A stretch of DNA of 37,854 bases from Acidobacteria bacterium RIFCSPLOWO2_12_FULL_65_11 (GTDB lineage: Bacteria > Acidobacteriota > Vicinamibacteria > Vicinamibacterales > CAVVIG01): positions 5,122 through 42,975 of the forward strand of contig MELA01000146.1 in assembly GCA_001767495.1 (NCBI GenBank). Reading direction: 5' to 3'. Below, piece after piece: positions 9,006 through 16,180 of the stretch. The notes under the pieces are model-generated. The model did not search any database and had not been told where the DNA came from. It saw only the letters and a list, made by a program, of their open reading frames with translations. Position numbers and translations under genes: made by a program. Each line of letters begins with the position of its first letter. The stretch's first letter is position 1.

Positions 9006-9879
9006 TCAACAAAGCCAGACCCTCCCGCAGTTCCTCGATAACGGCTTCAGACACCGGCATCAGCGGCGAGCGAGGGAAGCCAACGTCGTATCCGGCCAGG
9101 CCAAGCGCCGCTTTCAATCCCGGCACGCCGTAGCCCGATACGAGCAGCTTCGTCAGCGGCAGGATCCGCTGCTGCAGCGCCCGCGCCTCGTCGTGCTGCC
9201 CCGCTTGGGTCAGCGTGAACAGCCGGACGCAGACCTCCGGCGCCACGCAAGAGAGCGCCAGGATGCCGCCCACGGCGCCCAGAGAGAGCGCCGTGTAGAA
9301 GGTGGACGCCGATCCGCTGAGCACGCTGAAGTCGCTCGGTGTCGCGGCCACCAGATCCGAAATCTGCAGCGCGTCGCTCGTCGACTCTTTCATCCCAATG
9401 ATGTTCGGGTGCCTCGCAAGGCGCGCCACGGCGTCGGTCTGGAGGTTGACGCCGGTGAGCGCGGTGAAGTTGTACAGCAGCACCGGGACGGGCGACGCGT
9501 CGGCCACCGCCGTGTAGTGGCGCACGAAGGCCTCGGTCGTCATCTGTTCCTTGTAGAAGCCTGGCGTGCGCACGAGCACCGCGTCCGCGCCAAGCTTCCC
9601 CGCCCGCTTCGCGGCGCCGACGGCCGACCGGGTCGATTCGCGTCCGGTACCGACGATGAAGGTCCGTTTCTTCGGCACGACGTCGCGTGCCGCCGCCATG
9701 ACACGCGACGCTTCGTCTTCGTCGACCAGCACGCCTTCGCCGGTCGATCCGAGGACGACAAAGCCGGTCAGCGGCGTCTTGAGCCAGCGCTTGAGCGCCT
9801 TGCGCAGGCGCGCCGTGTCGGCGCGATCTCTCTCGTCAAACGGAGTCGGAATCGGCGCAAAGACGCCCGTCAGTTTCAT
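8995..9879 (-). CDS. DapA-family aldolase/lyase (dihydrodipicolinate synthase-like)
   Basis: This 294-residue (beta/alpha)8 class I aldolase has the family hallmarks: GVFAPIPTPFDERD at the N-terminus, GSTGEG in place of the usual GTTGE, the catalytic Tyr in LLYNFTALTG and the Schiff-base Lys in IIGMKESTSD. The N-terminal GFVVLGSTGE wording is closer to 4-hydroxy-2-oxoglutarate aldolase and other DapA-like enzymes than to strict lysine-pathway DapA, so the substrate is open. Its last three residues (TSA) and the TGA stop come from a palindromic repeat. It lies downstream of the peptide ABC genes on the same strand, separated by 48 bases that include part of a repeat. Confidence 0.88.
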   Translation of the reverse strand: MKLTGVFAPIPTPFDERDRADTARLRKALKRWLKTPLTGFVVLGSTGEGVLVDEDEASRVMAAARDVVPKKRTFIVGTGRESTRSAVGAAKRAGKLGADAVLVRTPGFYKEQMTTEAFVRHYTAVADASPVPVLLYNFTALTGVNLQTDAVARLARHPNIIGMKESTSDALQISDLVAATPSDFSVLSGSASTFYTALSLGAVGGILALSCVAPEVCVRLFTLTQAGQHDEARALQQRILPLTKLLVSGYGVPGLKAALGLAGYDVGFPRSPLMPVSEAVIEELREGLALLTSA

Positions 9880-9907
9880 TGCGCGATTGTATGCGACGAG
9901 GACTCAA

Positions 9908-10010
9908 GGTCCGCCTGAAGGCGGACACTACAGATGTTCTCGTGTAGTGTCCGGCTTGAGCCGGACCGTGGGCGTCCGGAAGTTAGGTCCGGCTTGAACC
10001 GGACCCTGCA
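9908..10010. repeat. Repeat cluster at the end of the second ABC permease gene
   Basis: This cluster holds a plus GC-version copy (9908-9932), a minus GG-version copy with TTGA loop (9943-9967) and a diverged copy (about 9984-10010, GGTCCGGCTTGAACCGGACC). All lie at the 3' end of the permease gene on the minus strand, and two of them are translated. Confidence 0.88.
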
Positions 10011-10953
10011 GCACGAGGTTCAGGCCGAGGACGACGAGGAAGATTGCGGCCGCCGGGGCGAGCAGCCACGGGAAATCGGCGAACGCGCGGACGTTCGACG
10101 CATCGTGCAGCATCGTGCCCCAGCTCGCCATCGGATCCGGGAAGCCGAGCCCGACGTACGAGAGCGTCGCTTCGGCCACGATGAATGCCGGCACGAGCAG
10201 CGTCAGCTCGACGGCGACGAAGCCGCGCGCTGCCGGCAGCAAATGGCGTGCGAGCAGGCGCAGATGCCCGGCGCCAAGCGCCGAAGCGGCGGACGCGTAG
10301 TCGAGCGTGCGCTCCGATCGCACGATGGCGCGCACGCCGCGGGCGATGAACGGCGCGCCGACCACGGCGAAGATGACCGAGAGCAGCAGGAACACGGTGC
10401 TCGGGGCCAGCACGAGCGGCAGCACCGCTCGGAGCGCCAGCACCACATACATCGCGGGTAGGACGATGAGGAAATCGGACGCGCGCATCAGCAGATCGTC
10501 GGTCGCGCCGCCGACATAGCCCGCCATCCCGCCGACTGCCGACCCGATGAGCGTGGCGCCAAGCGCCGCGACCAGCGCGAGCCCGAGCGAGATTCGCGCG
10601 CCGAAGAGCATCCGACTGAACACGTCGCGGCCGTAGCTGTCGGCGCCGACGAGCAGCAGCGGCGCGCGCCCCTCGTCGGCCGACTGGACGAGGCGGCCGC
10701 CGCTCAGCCACGCGAGCGGCACGCGAGCCGAGCGGTCCTCCTCGTAGCGCTGCTCGAGCTGATTGACGAGCGTCCAGCGATAAATAAACGGCCGGTGCCA
10801 CGTCCCATCGTCTCCGCGAACGTGCGGCCGCGTCGGAGGTGCATTCAACAGTCCCCGGAAGGACTGGTCGCCGGCGTGCGGTGCGAGCACTGGTGCGCCC
10901 AGCGCGGCAACGATCGCCACGACAAGAACGGCCAAGCCAACGACGCGTGTCAC
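9928..10953 (-). CDS. Peptide/nickel-type ABC transporter permease (DppC/OppC-like) with repeat-derived tail
   Basis: This 341-residue permease has an N-terminal helix, a long periplasmic stretch (about residues 30-110), then GADSYGRDVFSRMLFGARIS, the signature just before the core domain. Five more helices follow. The EAA-type loop reads [19 protein letters not shown], and LSYVGLGFPDPMASWGTML is typical of OppC/DppC. The natural ending is lost: after LVVLGLNLVL the protein runs through two repeats (QGPVQAGPNFR, then VRLKPDTT) and stops at a TAG inside a third copy. It pairs with the other permease upstream. No ATPase gene is in the window. Confidence 0.92.
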   Translation of the reverse strand: MTRVVGLAVLVVAIVAALGAPVLAPHAGDQSFRGLLNAPPTRPHVRGDDGTWHRPFIYRWTLVNQLEQRYEEDRSARVPLAWLSGGRLVQSADEGRAPLLLVGADSYGRDVFSRMLFGARISLGLALVAALGATLIGSAVGGMAGYVGGATDDLLMRASDFLIVLPAMYVVLALRAVLPLVLAPSTVFLLLSVIFAVVGAPFIARGVRAIVRSERTLDYASAASALGAGHLRLLARHLLPAARGFVAVELTLLVPAFIVAEATLSYVGLGFPDPMASWGTMLHDASNVRAFADFPWLLAPAAAIFLVVLGLNLVLQGPVQAGPNFRTPTVRLKPDTTREHL

Positions 10954-10972
10954 GACATTTTCCTATTTCTCT

Positions 10973-10989
10973 CGGGGCCCCACCCCCGC
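10973..10989 (-). repeat. 17-bp dispersed GC-rich element, copy 2
   Basis: This is the exact reverse complement of the 17-mer at 3547-3563. It lies in the 85-base gap between the two permease genes. Confidence 0.6.
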
Positions 10990-11038
10990 TCGCCGAACGC
11001 CTCGGATCACGGCGTGCGGCGTTGGCCGCAGGCGCTTC

Positions 11039-12037
11039 TTACTCACTGACTCGCGGATCCACGAGAGCGAGCGCCGCGTCGGACAGAAGCGTACCGAACG
11101 CCAGGAAGATCGAACCGGCGCCGGCGCACCCGACGACGAGATACACGTCGCGGGCTTGAAGCGCGGCCAGCATCAGGCTGCCCAGGCCAGGCCAGGCGGT
11201 GATGATTTCGACCGCAAACGATCCGCCGAGCAGCGTGCCGACCACCAGGCCGTAGACGGCGGCGACCGGACGCAGACCTGCCTTCAGGGCGTCACGCCAT
11301 ACGACTCGACGCCGCGGCACGCCGCGGGCAAGGGCTGCGAGCACGAAGGGTTGACCCACCACTTCGGCCATGGCCTGGGCGGCCAGCCGCTCGAACATCG
11401 CCGCGAGCGGCAGCGCCAAGGCGAGTGAGGGCACGATGAGATGCTGCAGGAGATCGATCGTGATGCCGCCCGCCGGCGCGCCAGGCGAGCGCATGCCGCC
11501 GATGGGCAGCCACCCGGTGCGCGCGGCCACAAAGACGAGCAACAGAGACGTGAGAAGCGGCGGCATCGACAGCAGGACGAGCGACGCGCCCCGGATCGCG
11601 CCCGCCGGCACGCCCCCACGCCGGCTGCCGGTGAAGACGCCGAGCGGCAGGCCGACGAGCGTGGCTGCGAGGAGTGCGGTCAGCGCGAGGACCGCGGTGT
11701 TGACGGCGCGTTCGGGAATGAGGTCGCCGACCGGGCGGTCGTAAAGGAGCGACCGCCCGAAGTCGAGTCGTGCGGCGCGGGCCAGCCAGTCGCGGTACTG
11801 CTCCCCGAGCGGCCTGTTGAGCCCGAGCCGCTCGCGGGTTTGCTCGATCGTCTCGGGTCGCGCCCCGATGCCGAGCGACTCGGTGGGATAGTCGCCAGGC
11901 GCGGACCACGCGAGCACGAGCGACACCGACGACACGGCAAACACGAGAAAGACCGCAAACGCCAGCCGCCTCAAGATGTAGCGCAAGATGTAGTGTCCGA
12001 GGATGTAGTGTCCGGCTTCAGCCGGACCCGATGTCAC
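11039..12037 (-). CDS. Peptide/nickel-type ABC transporter permease (DppB/OppB-like)
   Basis: The product is an inner-membrane permease with a first helix RRLAFAVFLVFAVSSVSLVLAW, a periplasmic part with IEQTRERLGLNRPLGEQYRDWL, and a core of five helices. The EAA-like region ALARGVPRRRVVWRDALKAG and the C-terminal FAVEIITAWPGLGSLMLAAL fit OppB/DppB. The start is uncertain. A GTG at 12037 overlaps the stop of the binding-protein gene as GTGA, which favours translational coupling, but it makes the first residues ([15 protein letters not shown]) repeat-derived. A TTG at 11986 would begin right at RYILRRLAF, and a GTG at 12067 is also in frame. I chose 12037. Confidence 0.9.
   Translation of the reverse strand: MTSGPAEAGHYILGHYILRYILRRLAFAVFLVFAVSSVSLVLAWSAPGDYPTESLGIGARPETIEQTRERLGLNRPLGEQYRDWLARAARLDFGRSLLYDRPVGDLIPERAVNTAVLALTALLAATLVGLPLGVFTGSRRGGVPAGAIRGASLVLLSMPPLLTSLLLVFVAARTGWLPIGGMRSPGAPAGGITIDLLQHLIVPSLALALPLAAMFERLAAQAMAEVVGQPFVLAALARGVPRRRVVWRDALKAGLRPVAAVYGLVVGTLLGGSFAVEIITAWPGLGSLMLAALQARDVYLVVGCAGAGSIFLAFGTLLSDAALALVDPRVSE
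11989..12028 (-). repeat. One full and one truncated palindromic repeat at the permease start
   Basis: A full minus GG-version copy (12004-12028) is followed by a truncated TGTAGTGTCCGA (11989-12000). The stretch AGATGTAGCG at 11975-11984 looks like a further eroded edge. They sit between the binding-protein stop and the conserved start of the permease. Confidence 0.82.
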
Positions 12038-13848
12038 GGTGTCACCGCTACCGTGTCCGGCGACCACAGCAATTGCGGCCGCGACACGGCGGGCGTGAGG
12101 TTGGTGACGCGAGAAGATGCTGCGACGTATACGCGAGGCGCTACAAAATAAATGGCCGGCAGGTACTCGGCGAAGATCTTCTGCACCTCGTCGAACAGCC
12201 GTTTCCGCTCGGCCTCGTCGAGCGACGCAATCTGGCGCGTCATCAGCTCGTCGATCCGACGCTCCCAGTCCGTGGCCGGCGCCTTCTGGGCCATGTTCCA
12301 GAAGTGCGCGCTGCCACGACTGAACCAGAAGTCCGGATTGAGGGCCGGGTCGGTGTCGCTCATCAACGCGTTGAAGTAGATCGCCTCGTAATTGACCGTT
12401 CCAATTCGCTCGATGAGCGCGGTGGCGTCGAGCGTGACGACGTCGACCACGAGGCCGATTTTCTTGAGTTCGTCGCGGATGACGTTCGAGCCCCGTTCGA
12501 CCGACGGACGGCCCTTCTGGGTGAGCAGCGTGAAGCGCGCCGGCCGTCCGTTGCCGTCCTCGAGCATGCCGTCACCGTCGCGATCCGACAGCCCGATGGT
12601 CGCAAGCACCTGCTTCGCGCCGTCAAGATCGGCCGACGGCTGGGGAATCCCGGCCCAGTACCATGTCCTGTTGGCCTCGGTGATGGGTCCGTAGACCGGC
12701 ACCCCCGCGCCGAGAAACACCGTGTCGGCGAATGCCTTGCGATCGACCGCCAGCGAAACGGCGCGCCGCAGCTCGTCGCGCTGCAGCCACGCGGCCCGTG
12801 GATCGGCACCGAAAGCGCCAGGCTTGAGGTTGAACCACAGGCTGTCGGGGTTCAGCGCCACACCGAGATCGAAGAGCCTCACGCGCCCCTGGTCGGCCGC
12901 GCGCTTGATGGGCGCGTACGCCTCGGGTGCGATCTCGCTCGTCATCATGTCGATCTGTCCCGCCTCGAGCCGCAACGTCTCCGCGTTCTGGTCGGGGATG
13001 ATCTCGATGGTGATTCGATCGAGGTACGGCAGATCGGTGCCGTCGGCGGCCTTGCGAAAATAGCGCGGGTTGCGATTGAGAATCAGGTGCTGGCCGGGCA
13101 AGTATTCCGTCAGCACGAACGGTCCGAGGCCGACGATCTCGGAGGGCGGCGTCGACAGGCCCCACGCGTTGGCGAACGTGCCGGCCTTGAGCGCCGCGTC
13201 GAGCTTGTGTCGGGGCAGGATCGGCAGGTTGTCGAGCAGGCGAAGGCCCGCGGCAAACGGCGCCGGGAACGTGATCACCACGGTCTGTGGATCGGCTGCG
13301 ACCACGTTGAGCCTCTTGCCGCCCGCTTGCAGGGAATCGGCGAGCGAGCTGCCGGCCTTCTCGTCGTACACCGCGTCGAACGCAAACACCACATCGGCGG
13401 ACGTCAAGGGTTGGCCGTCGGAGAAGACGACACCAGACCGCAGCTTCAGCGTATACCGCAGACCGTCGGGCGAGCGCGTCCAGCTTTCCGCCAGCCACGG
13501 CTCGACCTCCTGCGTCATTTTGTTAATGCGAACGAGCTTGGCCTGGGTGAGGCTCGACACGAGCTCGGTGCTCGAGTCGCGGCCGACAAGGCGGTTGAAC
13601 GAGCGCGGCTCGGTGCGAATCGACGCGACGAGCGTCCCGCCCCGCGGGACGGCCGGCGCTCCGCTGCGTGTCGCGACCGGCGCCGTCGAGGCCGGCGGCG
13701 GTTCCGACCGGCACGCCCCAGTCGCCGCCGCGGCGGCGAGCGCCGCGGCAACGGCGATGATGATCCCGACGTGCTGTGTCTGTCTGGTCAAAAGCTGGCC
13801 CACCGGCCAGCAGGCTGGCCGATCAAGATTGTGTGCAAGGCGACTCAC
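12034..13848 (-). CDS. Peptide/nickel-type ABC transporter substrate-binding lipoprotein
   Basis: This extracytoplasmic binding protein (SBP family 5) is 604 residues from a GTG at 13848. A lipoprotein signal is visible (VGIIIAVAAALAAAAATGAC, Cys as lipid site), but the GTG puts 25 residues before it; an in-frame TTG at 13791 would give a cleaner signal. The body shows SBP_bac_5 features: VSSLTQAKLVRIN near the N-terminus, LAESWTRSPDGLRYTLKLRS, VVFSDGQPLTSADVVFAF, DNLPILPRHKL, and NVIRDELKKIGLVVDVV late. It delivers peptides or similar solutes to the two permeases downstream, with a four-base overlap to the first. No ATPase is nearby, so one must be shared from elsewhere. Confidence 0.93.
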   Translation of the reverse strand: MSRLAHNLDRPACWPVGQLLTRQTQHVGIIIAVAAALAAAAATGACRSEPPPASTAPVATRSGAPAVPRGGTLVASIRTEPRSFNRLVGRDSSTELVSSLTQAKLVRINKMTQEVEPWLAESWTRSPDGLRYTLKLRSGVVFSDGQPLTSADVVFAFDAVYDEKAGSSLADSLQAGGKRLNVVAADPQTVVITFPAPFAAGLRLLDNLPILPRHKLDAALKAGTFANAWGLSTPPSEIVGLGPFVLTEYLPGQHLILNRNPRYFRKAADGTDLPYLDRITIEIIPDQNAETLRLEAGQIDMMTSEIAPEAYAPIKRAADQGRVRLFDLGVALNPDSLWFNLKPGAFGADPRAAWLQRDELRRAVSLAVDRKAFADTVFLGAGVPVYGPITEANRTWYWAGIPQPSADLDGAKQVLATIGLSDRDGDGMLEDGNGRPARFTLLTQKGRPSVERGSNVIRDELKKIGLVVDVVTLDATALIERIGTVNYEAIYFNALMSDTDPALNPDFWFSRGSAHFWNMAQKAPATDWERRIDELMTRQIASLDEAERKRLFDEVQKIFAEYLPAIYFVAPRVYVAASSRVTNLTPAVSRPQLLWSPDTVAVTP

Positions 13849-14028
13849 CTGTGGGCCTTTGCATGCAAAAGCGGCGAAATCACAGTTCTGACCGTTTGAC
13901 GGCCAGATTGTTGTCCGCCTTCGGACGACGCGGGCGCCACGGACGCGAAGCCATCCTAGTAAATCAAGCCGCTGTTCTGCAATTAGTTACAGCCGTTCAC
14001 TCGCTCTAAATCTGAGCCGTCTGGGGAC

Positions 14029-14045
14029 TGGCACCTCTCCTGCCC
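14029..14045 (+). promoter_or_regulatory. Sigma54-type promoter candidate
   Basis: TGGCACCTCTCCTGCCC has a perfect -24 TGGCAC and the invariant GG-N10-GC spacing of sigma54 promoters (GG at 14030-14031, GC at 14042-14043); the -12 element is CTGC instead of TTGC. It lies 28 bases upstream of the HTH-subtilase ATG, leaving a short leader with a strong ribosome site. A sigma54 activator is encoded two genes downstream. The rest of the 13849-14072 gap shows no gene. Confidence 0.6.
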
Positions 14046-14072
14046 TACCCATCGCTGCCGGGAGGCACCGAA

Positions 14073-16073
14073 ATGGCTCCATCCAACCAGACACCTGCGG
14101 ACGGCTTCGCACCTCATATCGGCCGCAGCATCTCGTTAGACCATGCCGCTCAATTCTTGGGCGTCTCGCGCCGAACCATATATAACCGCATCCGGGAAGG
14201 CCGGCTCCGGACAGTCCGGACGATTGGCGGCAGCCAGCGCGTCCTGCTCGATTCGGTGGAACAGCTGCAAGCGCAGATGCGTGCCGCGCTTCCTCCGCCA
14301 CGGACCGACAAACGCGGTTCGGTCGTCGGGGCCCTCGCCCTGGTGCTCTGGTGCGCCGCGGCCGCGGCGCCGGCCGACGCGCAGCCCCGCGCGCATCGCG
14401 CGCGTCTGAGCGCCGACCTCGCGGACCATCTCGCCGCCGGCTCGCAGACCATCAACGTCATCGTCCACGGCGACAAAGCGACGGTTGACGCGCTCGCCAC
14501 CCGGTACAACCTGACGGTCGGGCGCCACCTGCGGAGCGGCGGCGTTCTGCGCGTGACGGCCGGCCAACTGGCCGCGCTGCAAGCGGACGACACGGTCGAT
14601 CATCTGTCCGGCGACATTCGCCTGCGATCGACAGCCGACGTGACGGCCGAGAGTATTGGCGCCGATCAGGTGTGGGCCGGCGTGGGCGACCTGCCGGCGC
14701 TCTCTGGCGCGGGGGTTGGCGTCGCCGTCATCGACTCGGGCATCGACACGCGGCACAGCGCGCTGAGGAATCGGGTGGTCGCGTCGGTGGACTTCACGGG
14801 AGGCAGCGGTGGAGACCTCTACGGGCACGGCACGCACGTGGCGTCGGTCATCGCCGGCCAGATCGGACGCACGTTCGACACGCGCGAGTACCAGGGCATC
14901 GCGTCGGGGGCGCACCTCATCGACCTGCGCGCGCTTGACGACGATGGGTCGGGGTATGCGAGCGATGTGATCGAGGCAATCGACTGGGCGATCGCGCACC
15001 GGCGGCAGTTCAACATCCGCGTCATCAACCTGTCGCTCGGGGGGCCCGTGCTGCAGCCGTTCCGCGACGATCCGTTGTGCGAGGCCGTCGAGCGCGCGGT
15101 CCGGGTCGGCATTGTCGTCGTGGCGGCGGCCGGGAATTTCGGCAAGACCGAGGACGGGAAGGTTGTGTATGGCGGCATCACGTCGCCGGCCAACAGTCCG
15201 TATGCGATCGCGGTGGGGGCGGTGGACACGCACGGGACGCCTCAGCGGTCCGACGACACGATAGCGAGCTACAGCTCGCGGGGGCCGACGCGGTACGACC
15301 TCATCATCAAGCCCGATCTGTCGGCACCCGGGAGCCACATCGCCGGGGCGGAGGCGGCCGGCTCGTATCTGGCGCTCTCGCATCCCGAGCGGCACGTGAC
15401 CGGGAGCGGGGCGAATGCGTACATCCAGTTGTCGGGGACGAGCCAAGCGGCCGCGGTCACGAGTGGCGCGGTGGCGCTGCTGCTGGACGCACGCTCGAAT
15501 CTTCAGCCGGGCGAGACGAAGGCGGTCTTGCAGTTGACGAGTTCTTTCGTGGTCTCAACCGGCGTGCTCACGGCTGGCGCCGGCAGCTTGAACGTACTTG
15601 CAGCGGCACACTTCGTAGAAAGCAATCTCAGAGGATTACTTCCAGCAACAGAGATATCTGGTGAGCCTTCAACGCCCAGCGGTGTCCTCACCACGTACTC
15701 CCCAACGGGCCAACAACTTCTAGCCGGACAGTCAATCAATTGGTCTGGCTCGAAGGTTCGATCGAGCTCGGTTGTGTGGTCGGGTTCCATTATCCGATCT
15801 GACTCAGCAGTTCGGTCCGTTTCAGTCGCTTGGCCCAGTTTGCCGGTCGGCGGGTCGCGGATGCTGTACATGAATGGCTCGGGCTTCTCGCCGGGATCGC
15901 ACATTAGGTCCGGCTCTCTGTTCGGCGATGACTCCATCGTGTGGTCCGGCTCCCTGTTCGGCGATGACTCCATCGTGTGGTCCGGCTCCCTGTTTGGCGA
16001 TGACTCCATCGTGTGGTCCGGCTCCCTGTTTGGCGATGACTCCATCGTGTGGTCCGGCTCTGTGGAGGACTGA
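14073..16073 (+). CDS. Chimera of excisionase-type HTH, membrane segment and S8 subtilase with C-terminal repeats
   Basis: The 666-residue protein combines parts that are rarely joined. Residues about 20-72 are a MerR/excisionase-type DNA-binding domain (SLDHAAQFLGVSRRTIYNRI, REGRLRTVRTIGGSQR). Residues about 82-103 are one hydrophobic segment ending APADAQ, which could be a membrane anchor or cleavable. Residues about 104-190 resemble a subtilase propeptide. The S8 catalytic domain follows with Asp221 (AVIDSGID), His252 (YGHGTHVAS), oxyanion Asn355 (AAAGNFG) and Ser457 (LSGTSQAAA), so the triad is complete. The C-terminus has degenerate WSGS stretches and four 12-residue repeats. GGGAGG at 14060-14065 supports the ATG. 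Topology predicts DNA binding inside and protease outside. GC drops from about residue 506 onward. Confidence 0.9.
   Translation: MAPSNQTPADGFAPHIGRSISLDHAAQFLGVSRRTIYNRIREGRLRTVRTIGGSQRVLLDSVEQLQAQMRAALPPPRTDKRGSVVGALALVLWCAAAAAPADAQPRAHRARLSADLADHLAAGSQTINVIVHGDKATVDALATRYNLTVGRHLRSGGVLRVTAGQLAALQADDTVDHLSGDIRLRSTADVTAESIGADQVWAGVGDLPALSGAGVGVAVIDSGIDTRHSALRNRVVASVDFTGGSGGDLYGHGTHVASVIAGQIGRTFDTREYQGIASGAHLIDLRALDDDGSGYASDVIEAIDWAIAHRRQFNIRVINLSLGGPVLQPFRDDPLCEAVERAVRVGIVVVAAAGNFGKTEDGKVVYGGITSPANSPYAIAVGAVDTHGTPQRSDDTIASYSSRGPTRYDLIIKPDLSAPGSHIAGAEAAGSYLALSHPERHVTGSGANAYIQLSGTSQAAAVTSGAVALLLDARSNLQPGETKAVLQLTSSFVVSTGVLTAGAGSLNVLAAAHFVESNLRGLLPATEISGEPSTPSGVLTTYSPTGQQLLAGQSINWSGSKVRSSSVVWSGSIIRSDSAVRSVSVAWPSLPVGGSRMLYMNGSGFSPGSHIRSGSLFGDDSIVWSGSLFGDDSIVWSGSLFGDDSIVWSGSLFGDDSIVWSGSVED
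15909..16052 (+). repeat. Four tandem 36-bp units coding SGSLFGDDSIVW
   Basis: Four consecutive 36-base units encode the identical 12-residue motif SGSLFGDDSIVW, ending in SGSVED and the stop. The DNA copies differ at only two kinds of site (CTCTCT/CTCCCT and TTCGG/TTTGG), so amplification is recent. Upstream, from about 15740, are decayed relatives (WSGSKVRSSSVV, WSGSIIRSDS). Confidence 0.95.
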
Positions 16074-16127
16074 GGAACAGCCGAAACAAAGACAAGCCGC
16101 TGAGTTAACAACTACTTAGGAGGCGCG

Positions 16128-16154
16128 ATGCAGAAGATCATTGTTTGGGACTAA
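16128..16154 (+). CDS. Eight-codon ORF with perfect Shine-Dalgarno (leader peptide candidate)
   Basis: The sequence AGGAGG at 16118-16123 stands four bases before an ATG that opens MQKIIVWD and then TAA. This is the strongest ribosome site in the neighbourhood, while the next gene (GTG at 16181) has none. The peptide ends IVWD, echoing the SIVW of the protease repeats just upstream. It may be a leader that couples translation to the HD-GYP gene, a tiny functional peptide, or the relic of a longer gene. Nothing beyond the ribosome site proves that it is translated. Confidence 0.45.
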   Translation: MQKIIVWD

Positions 16155-16180
16155 TCGACCGATAATAACGATCGCAACCC

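Noticed and set aside
12031-13899. A 622-codon plus-strand frame opposite the ABC binding protein
   Set aside because: High-GC antisense frame of Arg/Gly/Val-rich composition without domains; the minus strand encodes a clear SBP family 5 protein.
13911-13928. TGTCCGCCTTCGGACGA as another repeat copy
   Set aside because: It has a short TCCG/CGGA hairpin but lacks the full stem and tail of the family; it may be an eroded relic or chance.
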